A DNA stretch of 64,000 nt, taken from the NCBI GenBank assembly GCA_947467345.1, contig CANIHD010000016.1, positions 1 to 64,000 of the forward strand, given 5' to 3'. The stretch's first letter is position 1. Every line of letters starts with the position of its first letter. Below are positions 6,893-15,510 of the stretch, in pieces. The stretch is from Alphaproteobacteria bacterium. Its GTDB lineage: Bacteria; Pseudomonadota; Alphaproteobacteria; Micropepsales; Micropepsaceae. Made by a program: the position numbers and the translations under genes. The notes below the pieces were generated by a model. The model saw only the letters and a list, made by a program, of their open reading frames with translations. It did no database searches and was not told the origin of the DNA.

Positions 6893-8563
6893 GTGCGCGC
6901 TAGCCATCTGCTATCAACGGCTGCCATTATTTTCTTAAGTGCCGGCGCTGCCGTCGCACAAAATGCTGCTCCGGCGGCACAGACTGCCGCTCTTACCGGG
7001 GTCGTCACCTCGCCGCAGGAAGGCGCGATGGAAGGCGTTCTGGTCACCGCGAAACGCGATGGCTCGACCATCTCCACGACGGTCGTGACCGACGCGAAAG
7101 GGCAATATAGTTTTCCGGCGGCGCGGCTTCAGCCCGGCCATTACGCCATCAAGATCAGAGCCGTAGGCTATAATATTGATACCGGCAGCGAGACCGATAT
7201 CGCCGCGGGCAAAGCCACCAAGACCGACATCAAACTGCGCAAGACCGGCAACCTCTCAGCTCAACTGACCAATGCCGAATGGCTGATCAGCATGCCGGGC
7301 AGTGACGACCAAAAGAAATTGCTGGGCGACTGCCTCGGTTGCCACACGCTGCGGATGATCACCGGTTCGGTTCACACCGCCGCGGATTTCAAACGCCTCA
7401 TTCCGCTGATGGGCACGTACTTTCCAGGTTCTATGCCGGGCAAGAAGCAGGTTCTCCCGCAAGGTCCGCGCGGCAATCGCGGCGTGACCAATACTGCGGT
7501 TATCGACAAAGCGGCCGCTTACATGGAGACGATCAACCTCTCCAAGACCGGCAAATACGAATACGCGTTGAAGACCCTGCCGCGCCCGAAAGGCCGCGCC
7601 ACCAAGGTCATCATCACGCAATACGATCTGCCGCGCGCTGACGCGATGCCCCATGACGCGATGGTCGTGAATGGAAAAGTCTACTACTCGGATTTCGGCG
7701 CGCTCTTTATCGGCGAGATGGATCCGGCGACCGGCAAAGTCACCGATTACAAGCTTCCGCTGCTGAAGCCCTCCGCGCCGCAAGGCGTGCTCGGCCTGCA
7801 TCCGGATCGCGACGGCAATCTCTGGGTCGCGATGATGTATCAGGGCGGCTTGGTGAAATTCGACACCAAGACCAAGAAGATGACCGCGTATCCGCTGCCG
7901 GCCGAATGGCAGAACGGGAGCACGCAGGAATCGATGGTCAGCCCGCGCAACAGCCATGTCGATGGCAAGGTGTGGACCAACGACCAGTCGGATCACACCT
8001 TCCTGCGTCTCGATATCAAGACCGGCAAATACGAAAAATTCCCGCCTTTGAAGGATCAAAACGGCGACGAGATCAACGGATATGAATTGCCGTCCGATCA
8101 GTACAACAATCTCTGGGCGCTGGAATTCGGCGGCGCCGGCCAGAAGGTCGGCAAGGTCGATGCAAAGACCGGCAAGCTGACCACGTGGAAATCGCCCTTC
8201 GCACGCGCGCGTCCGCGTCGTGGCCAATTCGACAAAGCCGGCGTGTTGTGGTTCGCGGAATTCGGCTCCAACGCCATCGCGAGCTTCGATCCGAAAACTC
8301 AAGCCTTCAAGGAATGGGTTGTTCCGACGCCGTGGGCACAGCCTTACGACGCCATCAAGTCTGAGCGTACCGGTGAAGTTTGGACCGGCTCGATGTCGAC
8401 TGATCGCGTAACGCGCTTCAACCCGAAAACGAGCGAGTTCGTCGATTATCTGATGCCGGAAAACACCAATATCCGCCGGGTCTATTTCGACGACGCGACC
8501 AATGCATTCTGGACCGGTGCGAATCATCGCAACGTCCTGGTAAGGGTCGAACCGCAGGATTGA
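6893..8563 (+). CDS. Exported fusion: regulatory Ig-like domain, heme-c site, Vgb-like propeller
   Basis: The product has 556 residues and starts at GTG with GGGAGG 5 bases upstream. After a signal peptide (to about 23, AVA-Q) come a carboxypeptidase-regulatory-like beta domain (about 32-120, ALTGVVTSPQEGAMEGV, DAKGQYSFP), and a segment with one heme-c motif C147-LGC-H151. From about 230 there is a virginiamycin B lyase-like propeller with repeated K-D-KTGK blades (MDPATGKVTDYKLP, KFDTKTKKMTAYPLP, FNPKTSEFVDYLMP). The heme motif and propeller suggest periplasmic electron transfer or sensing rather than streptogramin cleavage. Paralogous exported proteins lie just upstream. A terminator follows. 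The substrate is unknown. Confidence 0.8.
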   Translation: MRASHLLSTAAIIFLSAGAAVAQNAAPAAQTAALTGVVTSPQEGAMEGVLVTAKRDGSTISTTVVTDAKGQYSFPAARLQPGHYAIKIRAVGYNIDTGSETDIAAGKATKTDIKLRKTGNLSAQLTNAEWLISMPGSDDQKKLLGDCLGCHTLRMITGSVHTAADFKRLIPLMGTYFPGSMPGKKQVLPQGPRGNRGVTNTAVIDKAAAYMETINLSKTGKYEYALKTLPRPKGRATKVIITQYDLPRADAMPHDAMVVNGKVYYSDFGALFIGEMDPATGKVTDYKLPLLKPSAPQGVLGLHPDRDGNLWVAMMYQGGLVKFDTKTKKMTAYPLPAEWQNGSTQESMVSPRNSHVDGKVWTNDQSDHTFLRLDIKTGKYEKFPPLKDQNGDEINGYELPSDQYNNLWALEFGGAGQKVGKVDAKTGKLTTWKSPFARARPRRGQFDKAGVLWFAEFGSNAIASFDPKTQAFKEWVVPTPWAQPYDAIKSERTGEVWTGSMSTDRVTRFNPKTSEFVDYLMPENTNIRRVYFDDATNAFWTGANHRNVLVRVEPQD

Positions 8564-8581
8564 GACTTGTTTTAAGTACGC

Positions 8582-8620
8582 AAAAGGGCCGGAGATGCGA
8601 GTCTCCGGCCCTTTGTTTTT
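8582..8620 (+). terminator. Strong rho-independent terminator
   Basis: AAAGGGCCGGAGA and TCTCCGGCCCTTT form a 13-bp perfect stem with a 6-base loop, followed by TGTTTTT. It ends the Vgb-like gene. It could also work for the opposing SH3-like gene, which ends at 8637. Confidence 0.9.
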
Positions 8621-8636
8621 GTGCTGTGGTGGAGAT

Positions 8637-8972
8637 CTACGGAATGAAGAGATCGGCGGGCGCCAGCATGGAGATCGGAACATAGCCGATGCCTTCTCCA
8701 TTGCGGCCGACAAGTACCCACTCATAGCCGCGCACCTTGGCCAATGCGTCGACGCGCTCACCGCGCTGCAACTGGCCCGTAACTTTGCTGCCATACATAT
8801 AATGATTGGTGAAAATACTGGTCGGATTGGCGACGACATATTGCGTTGTCAGAGCTTCGAAACCTGCTGCCTTGGTGACGTCCGCGGCCAACCGGGGATT
8901 CACCGCATCTGCCGCGATGGCGCTTCCAGCGGCGCTGACGGCAACGATGGCAGCCAATATGAATTTGCGCAT
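8637..8972 (-). CDS. Small exported SH3-like protein
   Basis: The start at 8972 is chosen because GGAGAG lies 2-7 bases before it and a signal peptide (MRKFILAAIVAVSAAGSAIA-A) follows. The product has 111 residues. The mature part from about residue 43 (TQYVVANPTSIFTNHYMYGSK, then LQRGERVDALAKVRGYEWVLVGRNGEGIGYVP) matches the pattern of bacterial SH3 domains, which bind cell-wall peptides or act in sensing. The gene stands alone between a terminator and a repeat-bearing spacer. The family call is by pattern; the ligand is unknown. Confidence 0.7.
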   Translation of the reverse strand: MRKFILAAIVAVSAAGSAIAADAVNPRLAADVTKAAGFEALTTQYVVANPTSIFTNHYMYGSKVTGQLQRGERVDALAKVRGYEWVLVGRNGEGIGYVPISMLAPADLFIP

Positions 8973-9140
8973 TTCTCTCTCCTTGCCCTGGAGTTTACTC
9001 CCAGATGTCCGCGCGCCTTTTCGGCCGCGCGCGATCGCAAAAATGGCATGAATTTGGGATAAATTTTGGCAACTGCACCGCCAGCTCATTCACACCCGCG
9101 TGCGTTGGGTGACCTTCGTCGTCGACTTGGCTCGCGCAAC

Positions 9141-9286
9141 AAATCCCTCTCCCCTTGTGGGAGAGGGTGCCGAGGAGCTTTGCTCCGAGGCGGGTGAGGG
9201 GAGAAAACTAAACCGTGAAATCACCCCTCACCCTGCTAGCGCCCTGCGGACGCTAGCTTCCCTCTCCCACAAGGGGAGAGGGATTT
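9141..9286. repeat. Interspersed palindromic element in a gene-free spacer
   Basis: The spacer 8973-9312 (340 bases) has no gene but holds this element. Perfect 27-base inverted arms lie at 9141-9167 and 9260-9286, built around CCCTCTCCCCTTGTGG. Inside are two smaller hairpins, GAGGAGC-TTT-GCTCC near 9172 and GCTAGCG-CCCTGCGGA-CGCTAGC near 9236. Elements of this CCCTCTCCCC type are scattered through many proteobacterial genomes between genes. It probably forms a long folded RNA or DNA structure. Confidence 0.8.
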
Positions 9287-9312
9287 GCGGTGGTGCGAGG
9301 TTTTTGTCCGAC

Positions 9313-9522
9313 TTAGCGTTTCGGCTCGCGGTGCATCCAGGGCAAAGCCAGACCCACAGGTATGATCCAGAGCGTTCCCGCCAAAGCGTAGAAGAGAAGC
9401 TCGACCAGCCAATGGGCGTTCGGGAGAATGTCGACCGCCAGCCGCATCACAATCAGCGCGTAGATCGCAATCCATACGGGGATTGCCACGGCGCCGATGA
9501 GCTTTTTCTGACGGGGCGTCAT
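9313..9522 (-). CDS. DUF2842 family membrane protein
   Basis: The product has 69 residues from the ATG at 9522 (MTPRQKKLIGAV), the usual beginning for this alphaproteobacterial family. The frame could extend to 9564. Two hydrophobic helices are visible (AVAIPVWIAIYALIVMRLAV and ELLFYALAGTLWIIPVGLAL), ending with PWMHREP. It is an inner-membrane protein of unknown function. It diverges from the heme A synthase gene at 9600; proximity to cytochrome-oxidase assembly genes is suggestive only. Confidence 0.75.
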   Translation of the reverse strand: MTPRQKKLIGAVAIPVWIAIYALIVMRLAVDILPNAHWLVELLFYALAGTLWIIPVGLALPWMHREPKR

Positions 9523-9599
9523 AAGATTTTCCGGTCGCATTTCCGAACTTAACGTCTGCCGCATGGACGCGCGGCGCGCCAGGGCCTAATTCAGGCGCC

Positions 9600-10685
9600 A
9601 TGGTATCCGTGCAATCCACCCGCCCTCAGACACTGGCCGGTCCAGTCCGCACCGACCGCAGCGTCGCGCTATGGCTGCTGGTCATAGCGGCCATGATCGC
9701 CGCCATGGTGGTCGTCGGCGGCCTGACGCGCCTGACCGATTCCGGCCTCTCCATCACCGAATGGCGCCCCGTCACCGGCGCGATCCCGCCTTTATCGGAA
9801 GCCGATTGGCAGGCGGAGTTCGCGAAATACCAAGGCACCACGCAATTTGAGGCGATCAATCGCGGCATGGGATTGGCCGGGTTTAAATCCATCTATTTGT
9901 GGGAGTGGACGCATCGGTTTTTGGGCCGGCTGATCGGCTTCGTATTCCTAATTCCGTTCGTCTACTTCGTTGCCAAGCGGCGCATCGACCGCGCACTTGC
10001 GAGCCGCTTGGTGGTCATCTTCCTGCTGGGCGCGGCGCAAGGCGCGCTTGGCTGGTGGATGGTGCAATCGGGGCTCGTCGGCCGCGTCTCAGTCAGCCAA
10101 TACAGGCTGGCGGCGCATCTCGGGCTCGCGTTTCTATTGTTCGGCTATCTTCTCTGGACGGCGTTCGAAGTCTTGGGGCTTAGCCGCGAAACTGCGCCCG
10201 CGGTGAACCGATTGAGAGCCGCATCCGTCGCGCTTGCCGTGCTGGTATTCGTGCAAATTCTCTTGGGTGCGTTCGTCGCGGGTCTCGATGCCGGCCACGC
10301 CTTTGCCGATTGGCCGACCTTCGGCGGACGGTTTATCCCGCCCGGATTGTTCGATCTCATGCCGTGGTGGAGCAATTTCTTCGAGAACCACGCGCTGGCG
10401 CATTTTCAGCATCGCAATGTCGGCTATCTCACTGCCGCTTTAGCCATCTTCTTATTTGTGCGCTTGCGCGGCGCAGGCGCTAGTAAACCAACGCGTATAG
10501 CTGGCGTTCATGTCGTGGCCATCGTGGCGTTGCAAATTATGCTCGGCATCCTGACCGTCGTGACACAGGTGTCGTTGCCGATGGCGGCCTTGCACCAAAT
10601 CACCGCTCTAGCGCTGTTCGGCGCCAGCCTGTGGCTGGTCTATGTGTTGTCTACGCCCGCATCGCCTGATCGAGATCGGCGATAA
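9600..10685 (+). CDS. ctaA: Heme A synthase (COX15/CtaA)
   Basis: This enzyme oxidises the C8 methyl of heme O to give heme A for aa3-type cytochrome oxidase. The 361-residue product has about eight membrane helices in two similar halves. The typical signatures are GGLTRLTDSGLSITEW (about 39-54), WEWTHRFLGR with a heme-ligand His, the second His pair region HALAHFQHRNVGYL, and ALHQITAL near the end. Length and layout fit the alphaproteobacterial type. It runs into the convergent metY gene, with the two coding ends overlapping by 35 bases. Confidence 0.93.
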   Translation: MVSVQSTRPQTLAGPVRTDRSVALWLLVIAAMIAAMVVVGGLTRLTDSGLSITEWRPVTGAIPPLSEADWQAEFAKYQGTTQFEAINRGMGLAGFKSIYLWEWTHRFLGRLIGFVFLIPFVYFVAKRRIDRALASRLVVIFLLGAAQGALGWWMVQSGLVGRVSVSQYRLAAHLGLAFLLFGYLLWTAFEVLGLSRETAPAVNRLRAASVALAVLVFVQILLGAFVAGLDAGHAFADWPTFGGRFIPPGLFDLMPWWSNFFENHALAHFQHRNVGYLTAALAIFLFVRLRGAGASKPTRIAGVHVVAIVALQIMLGILTVVTQVSLPMAALHQITALALFGASLWLVYVLSTPASPDRDRR

Positions 10686-11925
10686 TATCGTTCACATCTT
10701 CAATGCCGATCGAGAGCCGCACGACTTCCGGTCCCGCGCCTGCCTTCACGCGCGCTTCATCTGACAATTGCCGGTGCGTCGTCGATGCCGGGTGAATGAT
10801 CAGGCTGCGCGTGTCGCCGATATTCGCGAGATGGCTGAAGATGCGCACATTGTTGACGAGTTTCACGCCGGCCTCGAAACCGCCTTTGAGGCCGAAGGTG
10901 AACACCGCGCCGGCGCCCTTCGGGCAATATTTCTGGTGCTGCGGATAGAGCGGATGTTTCTCCAGTCCAGCATAGTTCACCCACGCTACGCGCTCATGCG
11001 CTTCCAGCCACCGCGCTACCGCCAGTGCGTTGTCGCAATGGCGGCGCATGCGCAAAGGTAACGTCTCGATGCCGGTGAGGATCAGGAACGCATTCATCGG
11101 CGCCATGGTCGGCCCGAGATCGCGTAACGCCAGCGCGCGCGCCGCCACGCAGAACGCAAAATCGCCGAATGTCTCGAAGAATTTCAGCCCGTGATAGGAG
11201 GGATTTTCCTCCGTCATGGTTTTGAACTTGCCGCTCTTCGCCCAATCGAACGTACCGGCTTCCGTAATCAGGCCGCCCAGCGAATTGCCGTGGCCCCCGA
11301 GAAATTTTGTCGCCGAATGTACGACGAGATGCGCTCCCCATTCGAACGGGCGGATCAGATAGGGTGTCGCCAACGTGTTGTCGACGATCAGCGGCACGCC
11401 GGCATCTTCGGCAATGCGCGCGAGAGGCTCCAGATCGGTGATGACGCCGCCCGGATTGGCGAGGCTCTCGCAGAAGAGGGCGCGCGTGTTGTCGGTGATC
11501 TCGCGTTTAAAACTTTCAGGATCCGTCGCATCCGCCCATTTCACATGCCAATTATATTTCTTGAACGATTGGTTGAACTGATTGACGGAGCCGCCATAGA
11601 GCTGGCGCGCGGAAACGAATTCCGCGCCGGGCTCCATGATGGTGTGAAAGATGAGATGCTGCGCCGCATGGCCGGACGCGGCCGCAAGCCCCGCGGTGCC
11701 GCCTTCGAGCGCGGCGATGCGCTCTTCCAGAACAGCCGTCGTTGGGTTCATCAACCGCGTGTAGATGTTGCCGAACACTTGCAGGTTGAACAGCGAGGCC
11801 GCTTGGTCCGCGTCCTCGAACACATAGGCTGTCGTCTGATAGATCGGCGTGATGCGCGCGCCTGTCGCGGGGTCCGGCTGCGCGCCGGCATGCACCGCCA
11901 ATGTGTCGAATCCGAACTCAGCCAT
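10651..11925 (-). CDS. metY: O-acetylhomoserine sulfhydrylase (MetY-like)
   Basis: A PLP enzyme of the Cys/Met metabolism family, about 424 residues. It forms homocysteine from O-acetylhomoserine and sulfide in methionine synthesis. The PLP Lys is K207 in [11 protein letters not shown]; other family marks are [38 protein letters not shown] and [12 protein letters not shown]. The ATG at 11925 is preferred over an ATG six codons upstream because GGAG sits 6 bases before it. No SAM-II riboswitch lies in front; the gene is 31 bases downstream of a CoA-binding gene and probably shares its transcript. Its 3' end overlaps ctaA by 35 bases. Confidence 0.9.
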   Translation of the reverse strand: MAEFGFDTLAVHAGAQPDPATGARITPIYQTTAYVFEDADQAASLFNLQVFGNIYTRLMNPTTAVLEERIAALEGGTAGLAAASGHAAQHLIFHTIMEPGAEFVSARQLYGGSVNQFNQSFKKYNWHVKWADATDPESFKREITDNTRALFCESLANPGGVITDLEPLARIAEDAGVPLIVDNTLATPYLIRPFEWGAHLVVHSATKFLGGHGNSLGGLITEAGTFDWAKSGKFKTMTEENPSYHGLKFFETFGDFAFCVAARALALRDLGPTMAPMNAFLILTGIETLPLRMRRHCDNALAVARWLEAHERVAWVNYAGLEKHPLYPQHQKYCPKGAGAVFTFGLKGGFEAGVKLVNNVRIFSHLANIGDTRSLIIHPASTTHRQLSDEARVKAGAGPEVVRLSIGIEDVNDIIADLDQAMRA

Positions 11926-11956
11926 TCTCGTCTCCAAATCCAATTGTGCGCGAGGC

Positions 11957-12475
11957 TTAGCCGCGCGTCAGCGAGCCGCCTTTGTTGAACGCATGCGGCT
12001 TGCGGTTGTCGATGGTGCGACGGTTGACGCCGTACCAGCCGATCTCGCCGGAAAGGCGGCCATATTCGATTTTCGGGCAGCGATTCATGATGACGGTCAG
12101 GCCCGCAGCTCCCGCACGTTTCTCGGCATCTTCGTTCACAACGCCAAGCTGCATCCAAACGACTTTCAATCCGAGCCGATCTTTATTGGCGATCGCTTCA
12201 TCGGTGACGCCGAGCGCCGCGTCCGAGGCGCGGGAAATATCCACCATGTCGACAGGCCCCGGCACGTCGCTGAGCGTGGCGTAGACTTTCTGCCCGAGAA
12301 TTTCTTTGCCCGCTTGGCCGGGATTGACGGGAATGATTTTGAATCCCTTATCGAGCAGATATTTCATCGCGAAATAGCTCGGCCGCACTTGGTTGGGACT
12401 GGCGCCCACCATGGCGATTGTCTTCACGCTGCGTAAAATCCGCGCGATCAGAGAGTCAGGGTATGTCGTTGGCAT
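11957..12475 (-). CDS. CoA-binding protein (YccU-like)
   Basis: The product has about 172 residues and a single Rossmann-like CoA-binding domain: TIAMVGASPNQVRPSYFAMKYL at the N-terminus, GFKIIPVNP, VYATLSDVPGPVDMVDI and WMQLGVVNEDA. Family members (YccU, PF13380 type) bind CoA but have no settled reaction. ATG 12475 has GGAG 5 bases upstream and lies 2 bases after the stop of the enoyl-CoA hydratase gene, so translation is probably coupled. MetY follows in the same direction. Confidence 0.88.
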   Translation of the reverse strand: MPTTYPDSLIARILRSVKTIAMVGASPNQVRPSYFAMKYLLDKGFKIIPVNPGQAGKEILGQKVYATLSDVPGPVDMVDISRASDAALGVTDEAIANKDRLGLKVVWMQLGVVNEDAEKRAGAAGLTVIMNRCPKIEYGRLSGEIGWYGVNRRTIDNRKPHAFNKGGSLTRG

Positions 12476-12477
12476 GT

Positions 12478-13281
12478 TCACTCCGGCCAGTTCGGCAGAC
12501 GCTTTTCCAGAAACGCGCCGATGCCCTCTTTGGCCTCGGCGTGCAGCATGTTCTGCGTCATCACTTCTGAGACATAATCATAGGCGGATGACATTCCCAG
12601 TTCGGCCTGGTGGTAAAATGCTTCCTTGCCGAGCCTGAGCGTGGCGCGCGGTTTCGCGGCGATGAAGCGGGCCAGATTTTGCGTGTCGGTCACGAGCTCA
12701 GCGGGCGTTGAAACGCGGTTCACCAGGCCGATGCGCCGCGCCTCTTCGGCGTCGATGGCTTCGCCGGTCAAAAGCATTTCCATCGCGACTTTACGCGGCA
12801 CGTTTCGGCTGAGCGCCACCATCGGTGTGGAACAGAAGAGGCCGATATTGACGCCGGGCGTTGCGAATTTGGCGGCGCTCGACGCCACTGCCAGGTCGCA
12901 GCTCGCTACCAATTGGCACCCCGCCGCCGTCGCCAGCGCGTGGACGCGCGCGATGACCGGTTTGGGGTGGCGCACAATGCTCGTCATCAGATGGCTGCAC
13001 TGGGCGAAAATGGAGCGATAGAAGGCGAGACCCTTATCGGCATCTGCCCGGTGCGCGCTGAGTTCGCGCAAATCGTGCCCCGCGCAAAAGACCGGCCCGT
13101 TGGCGGCCAAGATAATCACCCGCACGTCCGCATCATCGGCGGCCTCGGTCAAAGTCAGCTGCAGCGCCCGCATCATGAATTCGGACAAAGCGTTGCGGCT
13201 CTCGGGGCGGTTGAGGGTGATGGTCAGCACGCCGTCCTGGCGCGTGGGGAGAATAGGGGGGAGGGTCGGTTCTTTGCTCAT
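12478..13281 (-). CDS. Enoyl-CoA hydratase/isomerase family protein
   Basis: The product is a crotonase-fold protein of 267 residues. The oxyanion-hole segments are visible as [14 protein letters not shown] and [19 protein letters not shown]. The N-terminus has the usual [17 protein letters not shown]. The second catalytic acid region ([16 protein letters not shown]) has Gly and Leu where many hydratases carry Glu, which is typical of the ECHDC3-like subgroup rather than of classical hydratases, so the substrate is uncertain. It is first in a three-gene run with the CoA-binding protein and metY. Confidence 0.85.
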   Translation of the reverse strand: MSKEPTLPPILPTRQDGVLTITLNRPESRNALSEFMMRALQLTLTEAADDADVRVIILAANGPVFCAGHDLRELSAHRADADKGLAFYRSIFAQCSHLMTSIVRHPKPVIARVHALATAAGCQLVASCDLAVASSAAKFATPGVNIGLFCSTPMVALSRNVPRKVAMEMLLTGEAIDAEEARRIGLVNRVSTPAELVTDTQNLARFIAAKPRATLRLGKEAFYHQAELGMSSAYDYVSEVMTQNMLHAEAKEGIGAFLEKRLPNWPE

Positions 13282-13396
13282 GAGTCAGTCCGTAGCATAT
13301 TTGACGCGGAGAGCGGATCGGGCGCTTCGTTTGAAGCGGTATTAGGATACCGTATCAAAACAATGGCCGAATTACCGCTGTTTTCGGCCAAAATGC

Positions 13397-13425
13397 TTGA
13401 CGACATCCGCTTGTCCCGGTACACG
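13397..13425 (+). promoter_or_regulatory. Possible promoter of rplM-rpsI
   Basis: TTGACG at 13397 and TACACG at 13420 are 17 bases apart, ending 42 bases before the rplM start. The -35 is good, the -10 weak. A short hairpin, GGTAT-TAGG-ATACC, lies just upstream near 13338. Confidence 0.4.
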
Positions 13426-13467
13426 CCGCCCCTGGTCCGGTCTTTATTCGCCGGCAAGGAGTGTCCC

Positions 13468-13944
13468 ATGCAGACCTATTCGGCGAAAGCGTCCGAAATT
13501 ACCAAGAAATGGGTGCTGATCGACGCCGAGGGGCTGGTTGTTGGCCGTCTCGCCGCCATCATCGCTACCCGTCTTCGCGGCAAGCACAAGCCCATGTTCA
13601 CGCCCCATATGGATTGCGGTGACAATGTCATCGTCGTGAACGCCGACAAGATCGTCCTCACCGGCAATAAGATGAAGGACAAGGTGTATTACTGGCACAC
13701 CGGCTATATCGGCGGCATCAAAGAACGCACGCCTGAGAAATTCCTTTCCGGCAAGACGCCCACACGCGTGGTCGAAAAAGCCGTAGAGCGGATGTTGCCG
13801 CGCGGTCCCTTGGGCCGTCGCCAATTGTCCAATCTGCGCGTCTATGTCGGTGGCGAGCATCCGCATGAGGCGCAGCAGCCCCAGACGCTTGACGTCGCGG
13901 CGCTCAATCCCAAGAACACCAACTACCGGAAAGTGAAGGCCTGA
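13468..13944 (+). CDS. rplM: 50S ribosomal protein L13
   Basis: The product has 158 residues. Start ATG 13468 has AAGGAG 8 bases upstream and opens the conserved N-terminus ([22 protein letters not shown]). L13 signatures follow: [31 protein letters not shown] and [18 protein letters not shown]. The frame is open far upstream, but that part is antisense to the hydratase gene and is not coding. rpsI follows after 4 bases, the standard rplM-rpsI operon, ending at a terminator. Confidence 0.97.
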   Translation: MQTYSAKASEITKKWVLIDAEGLVVGRLAAIIATRLRGKHKPMFTPHMDCGDNVIVVNADKIVLTGNKMKDKVYYWHTGYIGGIKERTPEKFLSGKTPTRVVEKAVERMLPRGPLGRRQLSNLRVYVGGEHPHEAQQPQTLDVAALNPKNTNYRKVKA

Positions 13945-13948
13945 GACC

Positions 13949-14449
13949 ATGGTTGAACAGGTTCGCGATTTTTCCGAATTGAAGACGACGCTGATCAAAG
14001 CGCCGGCGAAGCCCGCCGAAACGCAGGCCGCGGCCGGTGAAAACCGTCCGAAGCTCGACAAAAAGGGCCGCGCCTATGCGACCGGCAAGCGTAAGAACGC
14101 TGTCGCCCGCGTGTGGATTAAGCCGGGTGCGGGTCGCATCAAGATCAACGACAAAGAAGAAGGCGTCTATTTCGCCCGCCCGGTGCTGCGCATGATTTTG
14201 CGCCAGCCGCTGGTCGCGGCGGGACGCGATGGCCAATTTGACGTGATCTGCACGGTTGTCGGCGGCGGGCTTTCGGGCCAGGCCGGCGCGGTGCGTCACG
14301 GCATCTCCAAGGCGCTGATCGCTTTTGAGCCGGGTCTGCGCCCAGTTCTGAAGCAAGGCGGCTTCCTCACGCGTGACCCGCGTGTTGTCGAACGCAAAAA
14401 ATACGGTCGTCCCAAAGCACGACGTTCGTTCCAGTTCTCCAAGCGCTGA
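13949..14449 (+). CDS. rpsI: 30S ribosomal protein S9
   Basis: The product has 166 residues: a 40-residue alphaproteobacterial N-terminal extension, then the conserved S9 body ([40 protein letters not shown]) and the C-terminal tail [11 protein letters not shown], whose last Arg contacts the P-site tRNA. It is co-transcribed with rplM. Confidence 0.97.
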   Translation: MVEQVRDFSELKTTLIKAPAKPAETQAAAGENRPKLDKKGRAYATGKRKNAVARVWIKPGAGRIKINDKEEGVYFARPVLRMILRQPLVAAGRDGQFDVICTVVGGGLSGQAGAVRHGISKALIAFEPGLRPVLKQGGFLTRDPRVVERKKYGRPKARRSFQFSKR

Positions 14450-14474
14450 CGTTTTCCACCACTCTGGTGGCAAG

Positions 14475-14508
14475 AGGGCGTCACGCAAGTGGCGCCCTTT
14501 TTGTTTTT
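14475..14508 (+). terminator. Terminator of the rplM-rpsI operon
   Basis: AGGGCGTCAC and GTGGCGCCCT form a 10-bp stem with a GCAA tetraloop, followed by TTTTGTTTTT, 26 bases after the rpsI stop. Confidence 0.92.
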
Positions 14509-14556
14509 GCGCCGATGTTCATTACAAAAGGCAGTTGTTAAGAACGGAACATTGCA

Positions 14557-15507
14557 ATGGCAACCAAGGTTTTCATCGACGGTGCAGCCGGCACGACCGG
14601 CCTCGAAATTCGCGAGCGGCTTTCCGGCCGGCGCGAAGTCCAGCTCGTCGCGCTCGACGACGCGCGGCGTAAAGATCCGGCGGCGCGTGCCGACGCGCTG
14701 AACGAAAACGATGTGGTCGTGCTCTGCCTTCCCGATGACGCGGCGCGCGAAGCGGTCAGTCTCATCACCAATCCCGCCGTGCGCGTGATCGACCCCTCGA
14801 CCGCGCATCGCACCATGGAAGGCTGGGTTTACGGCTTTCCTGAAATGGCGCCCAAGCAGCGCGAGGCGATCCGCCATTCCACGCGGCTGTCCAATCCCGG
14901 CTGTTATTCGACGGGCTTCATCGCGCTGATGGCGCCTTTGGTGCGCGCCGGACTTTTGCCCGCCGATGCTCCGTATACGTGCAACGCCGTTTCCGGCTAT
15001 TCCGGCGGCGGGCGTGGCATCATCACGGAATTTGAAGACAAGGCCGCGCCGAATTTCACGCAGGAAGTGTTTCGCACCTACGCGCTCGCGCTTCAGCACA
15101 AGCACGTAGCCGAAATGCAGATGCACTCCGGCCTGACGCATCGGCCGCTCTTCGCGCCCAGCGTCGGCCGCTATTATCGCGGCATGCTGGTGGAGGTGCC
15201 GCTGCAATTATGGTCGTTGAAAACCACGCCGAGCGTGGCGCAACTTCATCAGGCTCTGGCGGATTCTTACAGCGGCGAACCGTTGGTAAAGGTCGCGCCT
15301 CTGGCCGACTCCGCGAAATTGAAAACGCTCGACGCGGAAGGCATGAAGAACACCAACCGGATGAAGCTCTATGTCTTTGGCGATGAAGCTTTGCGCCAGG
15401 CGCGGCTTGTCGCTGTGTTGGACAATCTGGGCAAAGGTGCTGCCGGCGCCGCCGTGCAGAACCTCAATGCCATGATGGGCTGGCCGGAGACGGAAGGGCT
15501 GCTCTAA
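14557..15507 (+). CDS. argC: N-acetyl-gamma-glutamyl-phosphate reductase
   Basis: The enzyme makes N-acetylglutamate semialdehyde in arginine synthesis using NADPH. The 316-residue length and the N-terminal VFIDGAAGTTGLEIRERL mark the shorter type-2 ArgC. The catalytic Cys is C116 in LSNPGCYSTGF, and the region SGYSGGGRG and HVAEMQMHSGL follow as in the family. It is 48 bases beyond the ribosomal terminator with its own start region, and 3 bases ahead of a threonine aldolase gene, so the two share a transcript. Confidence 0.94.
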   Translation: MATKVFIDGAAGTTGLEIRERLSGRREVQLVALDDARRKDPAARADALNENDVVVLCLPDDAAREAVSLITNPAVRVIDPSTAHRTMEGWVYGFPEMAPKQREAIRHSTRLSNPGCYSTGFIALMAPLVRAGLLPADAPYTCNAVSGYSGGGRGIITEFEDKAAPNFTQEVFRTYALALQHKHVAEMQMHSGLTHRPLFAPSVGRYYRGMLVEVPLQLWSLKTTPSVAQLHQALADSYSGEPLVKVAPLADSAKLKTLDAEGMKNTNRMKLYVFGDEALRQARLVAVLDNLGKGAAGAAVQNLNAMMGWPETEGLL

Positions 15508-15510
15508 TCC

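Noticed and set aside
7256..8839. A 527-codon open frame antisense to the heme/Vgb gene
   Set aside because: It is the usual GC-rich shadow: no start context, no recognisable domain, and it runs through a terminator.
11926..13281. SAM-II riboswitch for metY
   Set aside because: Only 31 bases separate metY from the CoA-binding gene and no such motif is present there or before the hydratase gene.
12913..13467. A 185-codon N-terminal extension of ribosomal protein L13
   Set aside because: It is antisense to the enoyl-CoA hydratase; the conserved N-terminus and AAGGAG site are at 13468.
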